Positions 58,917-64,000 of a DNA stretch of 64,000 bases are shown here, piece after piece. Under the pieces are notes generated by a model. The model made no database searches and was not told the DNA's origin. It saw only the letters and a program-made list of their open reading frames with translations. How positions within the stretch are numbered: the first letter of the stretch is position 1; each line of letters opens with the position of its first letter. Source of the DNA: G965215055 sp965242685 (GTDB taxonomy: Bacteria > Pseudomonadota > Gammaproteobacteria > UBA4575). A program made the translations under genes and the position numbers. The stretch is taken from assembly GCA_965242685.1 (NCBI GenBank), contig OZ251487.1, positions 1,674,001-1,738,000 on the forward strand, given 5' to 3'.

Positions 58917-61256
58917 TCAATCTTGCTTGAGAGAAAACTTTCCTTCCCAAACCACGCCTTCGTTGGTGAATTGCCCGGTGCGTACCTTGGCAACGTCGTA
59001 TTCGGGCAACGGCACGACCGCCATACATCTTCCGTCCATCCGTCTGCCGTGTTTGGAAAAAACAAAGTCCCGATTGTCAAAACCGTGCGCCCGACGAGAT
59101 TCGGGCAAGTCGTCCACATCGAACGGCTCAAAATGCAATAAAAAACGCGCTTCGGTATCGCTTTCGGTACAAGATTCCCTGACGTAAACCAGGGTGTCTT
59201 GATGCTGGTATACGTCAAAGACGGCTTTGATCAAAGGGGTACCGGAGGCGATCGCTTGCGGGAGTTCGGCCAGCCGGGCCGTCAACCGTTGTTGCTTCCG
59301 TTGCGGCAGAAACGTGGCTTCCCAGGCCGGTTTGTCGCGAAGGAATTGGCCGGTGCGAATCAAGTCAATCTCATATTCGGGCAACGGCACAATCGCCATA
59401 CATTTTCCGTCAAAACGTACTCCATACATAGAAAGACTAAAGTCCAGGTTTTCAAAGCCGTGCGGCTTGCTCCCATCGGGAAGGTCGCCTTCGTTGACCG
59501 GCAAGACGTGTACGGAAAAACGTCTCCACAGGTCTTTCCCACTACAGGATTCCTTGACATAAACCAGCTTGTCCCGATCAACGTATACGTCAAAGACGGA
59601 ACGAGTGACCGGCTCACCCGTCTTTACTTTTCGATACGTGTCCCGATAGAAGGCCTGGACGGAGACCTCCTGCGAATCCAAGTTGATATTTCTGACGGTC
59701 AGGATGGTGTTGTTGTACACTTTCACGGTGTAAAGCGGCTCTAAGGCCTTTGGCAACCTTCTTTCTTGCCATGCTCGTTGACGGTAATGTCTGACGAAGT
59801 AGACATCGGCACGGGCGGGATTGGAGACGAATCGTTGCCGCTCCGGTGCCGCAAGAAGTTTCCAACGGGACGGCAGAGTATTTACATAGATGGGGGAAGG
59901 GGAAGGGTAGCGTTCAAGCAAAGACCTCAGGCCTTTGGTGGATAGAGAGGCGCCCATCCGGTATTGCGTGCTCAGATACTCCGGCGTGTGACGGTCTACC
60001 AGGGCGTTGAAGTATAAGTGTTGATAAGGATGAATCTGTGCCATTTCGATGACGACGATTCCCAAACCCACCCCGGCCAGGGCATAAACGCCGACCCGCC
60101 AGTGTTTTTTCTTGGAAAGGGAGACCAGTTGATACAAACCGAATGCCGCCAGCAGACAGAACGGCGCATACAGAAAGTACATGTGCCGCCAGCCTTGGAA
60201 AAGCGTAGGTTTGAGAACGATGACGGCCAATATGGGCAATATGAAACAGGCCAATAGCAACCACTGAAAACGCAGTGGTGTGTTGCGTACTATATCTCTC
60301 GGGCGAAGGATACCGCGACCCAATACCAGGACGATACCGATCAGCCCCAACAACAACGCCACCCACGGCGTCGTGATCAAAAACCAGGTGGGCAGGTAGT
60401 CCCAGGGGAGATTGGTATTATCGAAAGACGCTCCCTTAAATACGATAGGGATGTGAAAAGGGTGACGGGAGGCGATGGCGAGGGCCTCCGCCAACCGCCC
60501 GAGCGGGTCTTCCCATAAGTACGGCCAGATAGCATACAAGGTAAGGACGCCGCCCCCTACAAACGACACGAGGGTCTTGAGCACCCGTATGCGCTCCTGC
60601 TTGCCTTCGGCATACCAGGCATCCAAGCCCCGCATCCCCACCACCGCAATTAACAGCATGACACCCATGACCCGAAGGTTGATCAGTACCGCCACCGCCG
60701 CACCGCATAACAAAAACGCCCGCACGGTGTTGAGAGCAAAGGCGCGATGAATCAGGAACAGGGTAATCATAAACATACTAAAGAAAGGAATATCCTTGCT
60801 GTTGAAGAAGGAATGAGCATAGAGTCGGGGGTGCAACAGGAACAGCAGCATAGCGGCCAGGGCCAGCAGACGGTTGTTGAACAAGCGCACGGCCAACAGG
60901 TAACAGCAGGCCGCACCCAACAGGAAGAACAGGTGAATCAGCAGATGACGGCTGAGATAGATGGTGCGGGTATCTTCCAGTCCCAAGGCCCGTTCGACCA
61001 GCAATAGGGGGAGATCGAAGGCGACACCGTAAAACTTGTATTCTGTTGCGGAGATTGCATCCCGGTCTCCCAAGATGTAATCCAGGTTTTCTTCGGCATG
61101 CCGTCTTTGCACGTCTGTATCATTCTGCATGCCGTAATCGTCGAGGATGGCGATGCCGGCCAACAGAAAGAGGGAAAAGACTACCCACGCCCCACAAGAG
61201 ACCGGGAAACGCCCTGTATTACTTAACGAAAAACTGCGGGGGGAATGAGAAGCCAC
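58917..61256 (-). CDS. GT-C membrane glycosyltransferase (family 39-like), paralogue C, with duplicated C-terminal domain
   Basis: A 779-residue version of the same family, starting at GTG 61256. It has only C6 where A and B have C22 and C20, so it should be constitutively in frame. The C-terminal domain of about 110 residues is present twice in tandem (about 545-650 and 670-779; RFDGKCMAIVPLPEYEIDLI in the first copy, RMDGRCMAVVPLPEYDVAKV in the second), which explains the extra length. The leader region differs from A and B. It is the first gene of the three and is possibly the source of the duplications. Confidence 0.82.
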   Translation of the reverse strand: MASHSPRSFSLSNTGRFPVSCGAWVVFSLFLLAGIAILDDYGMQNDTDVQRRHAEENLDYILGDRDAISATEYKFYGVAFDLPLLLVERALGLEDTRTIYLSRHLLIHLFFLLGAACCYLLAVRLFNNRLLALAAMLLFLLHPRLYAHSFFNSKDIPFFSMFMITLFLIHRAFALNTVRAFLLCGAAVAVLINLRVMGVMLLIAVVGMRGLDAWYAEGKQERIRVLKTLVSFVGGGVLTLYAIWPYLWEDPLGRLAEALAIASRHPFHIPIVFKGASFDNTNLPWDYLPTWFLITTPWVALLLGLIGIVLVLGRGILRPRDIVRNTPLRFQWLLLACFILPILAVIVLKPTLFQGWRHMYFLYAPFCLLAAFGLYQLVSLSKKKHWRVGVYALAGVGLGIVVIEMAQIHPYQHLYFNALVDRHTPEYLSTQYRMGASLSTKGLRSLLERYPSPSPIYVNTLPSRWKLLAAPERQRFVSNPARADVYFVRHYRQRAWQERRLPKALEPLYTVKVYNNTILTVRNINLDSQEVSVQAFYRDTYRKVKTGEPVTRSVFDVYVDRDKLVYVKESCSGKDLWRRFSVHVLPVNEGDLPDGSKPHGFENLDFSLSMYGVRFDGKCMAIVPLPEYEIDLIRTGQFLRDKPAWEATFLPQRKQQRLTARLAELPQAIASGTPLIKAVFDVYQHQDTLVYVRESCTESDTEARFLLHFEPFDVDDLPESRRAHGFDNRDFVFSKHGRRMDGRCMAVVPLPEYDVAKVRTGQFTNEGVVWEGKFSLKQD

Positions 61257-61390
61257 AGGGTAAAGGTGTCAATCGTTTGGAAGCCGGACGGTTTTTCATA
61301 CGGTGCCTGGCAGGTTGTACGGTTCAACGACAAGGCTGAGTCGCTTTGTGGCAAAGATGTTTCCTCTATTTTTGTTTGGTTCGCCTTCTG

Positions 61391-61732
61391 TTAGATACCA
61401 AATGTACCGATTAGTATGGTGGTGACGTAGATTATGCTCAGGCTCAGCAGTGCTAGCGAGGACAGGATTAGAATCAAGTCACGTTTGCCAAGTAGGATGC
61501 TGGTGACGCCAAAGACCAAGCCAAACAGGGCAACAGCAAATGACGTCCAGAATAGTATCTTTACACAGGTGGTCTGGCAAGTGCGCCCGTCGCCAAAGGG
61601 GCCGGATAATAGTTGCATGACCAAAAGGACCGCCAGCCCCCAACTGATGATGACATTAAGAAGTGAGATTGATTTACTCAAGTTCGCAAAGAATCTTGTT
61701 TTAGAGCGTTTGAGTTGATGTCGCCGTTCCAT
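61391..61732 (-). CDS. Small membrane protein of unknown function
   Basis: A 113-residue protein with a basic N-terminus (MERRHQLKRSKTRF) and about three hydrophobic helices (NVIISWGLAVLLVMQLL, LFWTSFAVALFGLVFG, and a C-terminal ILSSLALLSLSIIYVTTIL). Two Cys lie in CQTTC between the first and second helix. I recognise no family. ATG 61732. Between the GT-C array and the antiporter cluster; 136 nt separate it from the latter. Confidence 0.55.
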   Translation of the reverse strand: MERRHQLKRSKTRFFANLSKSISLLNVIISWGLAVLLVMQLLSGPFGDGRTCQTTCVKILFWTSFAVALFGLVFGVTSILLGKRDLILILSSLALLSLSIIYVTTILIGTFGI

Positions 61733-61869
61733 GCACGTGGGTGGACACTATGCCGCATTGGGAAGGCCGCGTCAATTGTGCTATATGTCAAGATGTCCAT
61801 GTATTCATAGTCCCTGTTCAAGCTGTCGACAACCGCATCTCGAGGACAACGTGCAGACGTTTCATTGGA

Positions 61870-63573
61870 TCAGTATAGATAGTGAATGATCAGGTATGCC
61901 CCAAGAAGAAAGGCGACCCACATCACCATGCTGCCGGTAAGCTGGGTGGCTCCAGACAGTATGCTTTGTGATCGGTGCTGGCGGTGCAGATACAGGTTCG
62001 TTGTGGATAACAGGTTTTTTATTGCACCAAAAAATGTCTTTTCACCCGTGGCAATCCACGTCATTGCATATTTTGCAAGGCGAACACCGGGCTTGCGATA
62101 CCACCAGTCGGAGTCGAGATTTACCGAGCGTAGTTCCGGTGGATAAATTCCCGTTCGCATCAGTAAGGTAAACGCCAGTGCCGAGAACAGTAACAGTTGC
62201 AACTGAGTGACGACATGAGTAACGGTGAAGGGGTCATAGGCAACCTGATAAGGCAACAATGCGTTCAGAGTGCCCGGGAAGATACCGATCATCATTGATA
62301 GAGTGGCCGCAGCCGCCATGGCCAATAACATGTTGACGGGTGCCTCTTTGCAACGGATGCCGCTGTCGTGTGCAAAAAATGCAAAGAAGGGAATTTTTAT
62401 GCCGGCATGATGAAATACGCCGGCAGAAGCGAACAGCAATAGCAGCCAGGCAACCGTGTAACCTTCGCGTGCAACGGCTTCCATGATGAGCGATTTGGTT
62501 ACGAAGGCACTGAACAATGGAAAAGCCGAGATGGAAGCCGCGCCGATGATACAGAAGATGGTCGTCCAAGGCATGGATTTATACAGTCCGCCCAATTCGG
62601 AGGCGTTAATTTTTCCGGTGCGCAACAAAACTGCTCCCATACTCATAAACAGCAGTCCTTTGAACAGAATATCGGCGAAGGCATGCGCGATGGTGCCGTT
62701 GATGGCGAGCTCGGTACCGATACCGATGCCGACTACCATGAAACCAAGTTGGTTGATCATGCTGTACGCCAGTACCCGTCGCAGGTCGTTTTCGATCACG
62801 GCGTAAAAGATCGGAAAGGCTGCCATTACCAGCCCGATCCAGATCAGGACTTCGGTGCCGGGGAAGGCCCTTGCCAGCGCGTAGATCGCCATTTTTGTAG
62901 TGAAGGATGACAACACTGCCGTACCGGTTATAGATGCTTGCGGATAAGCGTCGATCAGCCAGTTGTGCAGTAAGGGGAAACCGCACTTGATACCGAATGC
63001 AACCAGTATCAGCAGGGCGCCCGGGGATTCAAGGCTCAGTTGGGTGAATTCGGTTGAACCGCCGGCACGCACGTGCAAGATGATACCGCTAAGTAACAAT
63101 ACCCCGGAAATAAGGTGTACGATCAGGTAACGTAGACCGGCGTAATAGGATGATTGGGTACGCCGTGCCCAGACCAGAAACGCAGATGAGATGGCGGTCA
63201 TTTCCCAATAGATGAATAGGGTTATCCAGTCGCCGGCCAGCACGGCGCCCAGGGCGCAACCCGCGTACACCAGGCTGACGACTTGTTGCCAAACGTCGCG
63301 CAGATGCAGGGAATACAGGATTGCAATGAGGGCGGCAATGTGAAAGATTACCGCAAAGGCGAGATTCAGTTTGTCTAAGCGAAACGGGGTCAGTGTGAAG
63401 TTGAAAACATGCAATTCGACCTGGTGCCCGGTTCGTTGCAGCAGATAAAATTGCACGAAGGCCAAGACTGGCAGACTCAACATGTAAAGTGCGCGTAGCC
63501 TGCCGCGCAGACACGGGATCAATAAGGCGCCGAGCACCAGCACCATGGATGGATGCAGATTGTCAATGATCAT
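61870..63573 (-). CDS. Cation/proton antiporter subunit D-like (NuoM/MrpD family)
   Basis: A 567-residue proton-pumping-type membrane subunit with about 14 helices. Conserved charged residues are in VAGDWITLFIYWEMTAISSA (helix 5 Glu) and GIKCGFPLLHNWLIDAYPQA (helix 7 Lys), and KGLLFMSMGAV is typical. The C-terminus (about 480-567) is an amphipathic extension. ATG 63573 overlaps the end of the small membrane gene by 11 nt; the frame runs on to 63681 but the extra residues lack support. Could belong to an Mrp-like antiporter or a NuoL/M-derived carbon-concentrating or redox complex. Confidence 0.85.
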   Translation of the reverse strand: MIIDNLHPSMVLVLGALLIPCLRGRLRALYMLSLPVLAFVQFYLLQRTGHQVELHVFNFTLTPFRLDKLNLAFAVIFHIAALIAILYSLHLRDVWQQVVSLVYAGCALGAVLAGDWITLFIYWEMTAISSAFLVWARRTQSSYYAGLRYLIVHLISGVLLLSGIILHVRAGGSTEFTQLSLESPGALLILVAFGIKCGFPLLHNWLIDAYPQASITGTAVLSSFTTKMAIYALARAFPGTEVLIWIGLVMAAFPIFYAVIENDLRRVLAYSMINQLGFMVVGIGIGTELAINGTIAHAFADILFKGLLFMSMGAVLLRTGKINASELGGLYKSMPWTTIFCIIGAASISAFPLFSAFVTKSLIMEAVAREGYTVAWLLLLFASAGVFHHAGIKIPFFAFFAHDSGIRCKEAPVNMLLAMAAAATLSMMIGIFPGTLNALLPYQVAYDPFTVTHVVTQLQLLLFSALAFTLLMRTGIYPPELRSVNLDSDWWYRKPGVRLAKYAMTWIATGEKTFFGAIKNLLSTTNLYLHRQHRSQSILSGATQLTGSMVMWVAFLLGAYLIIHYLY

Positions 63574-63817
63574 AGTAATCTTCGTCGCGCTTGACGATCT
63601 TGCGCATTTGTTTTGCTGCCAGCACGAGGGCCACGCACGCAATGAAACCGAACCATGAGAAAAAACCGAACCAGCTTTCAAACGAGAAGTTGATGTGCTT
63701 GTGATATAGGAAATCCATTGGGATCAGTACGGCACAGGCCACATATAAGGCATATACCAGGCGATTTACATTGCCTGGCTTGTCAAGCCAGTATTTTTTG
63801 TCTTTTTTAGGATTCAC
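63563..63817 (-). CDS. Small two-helix membrane protein of the antiporter cluster
   Basis: An 84-residue protein with two helices (LVYALYVACAVLIPMDFLY and GFFSWFGFIACVALVLAAKQ) and a charged tail (RKIVKRDEDYYDH). GTG 63817 overlaps the preceding stop (GTGA) and its stop overlaps the next gene by 11 nt, so all three are translated together. Proteins like this accompany subunit-D-type antiporter genes in many gammaproteobacteria; its own role is unknown. Confidence 0.82.
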   Translation of the reverse strand: MNPKKDKKYWLDKPGNVNRLVYALYVACAVLIPMDFLYHKHINFSFESWFGFFSWFGFIACVALVLAAKQMRKIVKRDEDYYDH

Positions 63818-64000
63818 GGGTTGAATACCGGATAAAGAAATTCATACACGGGCTGCATGTAAAAAAACAACAACAGGGTTACCAATGCCGTTACGCACAA
63901 AGGTATCAAACAGGCCGCTGGTGCTTCCTTTATTCCTGACACATGAGTGCCGTGGACGGTGTCGAGCGGCTTGAAAAAGGCACGTAGGGCGACCGGTATC
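63814..64000 (-). CDS. C-terminal end of a second antiporter subunit D-like protein (cut by window edge)
   Basis: The last 61 codons are visible. They end KEAPAACLIPLCVTALVTLL followed by a Leu/Phe-rich helix and a short tail (YEFLYPVFNP), the usual C-terminus of MrpD/NuoM-like subunits ('E.P..CL.PL..TAL...LLF'). TGA at 63814-63816 overlaps the GTG of the small membrane gene. Its 5' end lies beyond the window, so the cluster contains at least two subunit-D-like genes. Confidence 0.75.
   Translation of the reverse strand, partial: IPVALRAFFKPLDTVHGTHVSGIKEAPAACLIPLCVTALVTLLLFFYMQPVYEFLYPVFNP

Noticed and set aside
1..64000. CRISPR arrays, prophage or insertion sequences
   Set aside because: No regularly spaced short palindromic repeats, integrase, transposase or capsid genes were seen on either strand.

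Overview
The window reads as chromosomal DNA of a free-living or host-associated gammaproteobacterium. The evidence is conserved gene order: murJ-ribF-ileS-lspA-ispH opposite rpsT; rplU-rpmA-obgE-proB opposite ispB and a tRNA-Pro; mtaD-ubiG-gph-(rmuC-cysC)-yciK opposite mtnA-gyrA-serC; and trpS-scpA-scpB-rluB. Monothiol glutaredoxin, RNase T, BolA, MlaA and octaprenyl-diphosphate synthase fit the same class. I cannot name the genus from sequence alone.

Layout. 1-3912: the 5' part of a urate-hydroxylase-type membrane protein, then an orphan hydantoinase B and an asparagine-synthase-like enzyme that looks like N-acetylglutaminylglutamine amidotransferase (osmolyte synthesis). 3969-12334: housekeeping genes (grxD, rnt, argG, mlaA, folE, yciI, yciO-like, a site-2 protease, trpS) with two unknowns. 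12395-17220: the scpA/scpB segregation genes, split by a compact DNA methyltransferase plus endonuclease pair, then an RluB pseudouridine synthase fused to an endonuclease-III-like DNA glycosylase. 17198-27962: yciK, cysC, rmuC, gph, ubiG, mtaD, mtnA, gyrA, serC. 28027-30798: a small accessory island with a nucleotide-sugar epimerase, a 5' remnant of a type III-like DNA methyltransferase ending in a C17 tract, and a candidate toxin-antitoxin pair (MazF/PemK-like protein plus Panacea-like antitoxin). 31042-39605: a same-strand cluster of STAS antagonist, REC-PP2C phosphatase, RsbW-like kinase, LivJ-like periplasmic binding protein, histidine kinase and two ammonium transporters. This reads as one sensing-to-transport module. 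39809-54655: housekeeping genes, interrupted by a 54-bp tandem repeat that begins inside the 3' end of tRNA-Pro. 54792-61256: three large tandem paralogous GT-C-type membrane glycosyltransferases. Two carry 20-22 nt poly-C tracts (coding strand) at their 5' ends, as expected for slipped-strand phase variation. 61391-64000: an unknown membrane protein and part of a cation/proton antiporter cluster with two subunit-D-like proteins.

How it fits together: most of the window is core metabolism, translation and envelope building. The novelty lies in the accessory segments: the phase-variable glycosyltransferase array, the binding-protein/kinase/partner-switch/Amt module, the Panacea-like toxin-antitoxin pair beside a broken methyltransferase, the R-M pair inside the scp operon, the RluB-glycosylase fusion and the tRNA-anchored tandem repeat. 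All functional calls are homology judgements made by eye; no database search was run.
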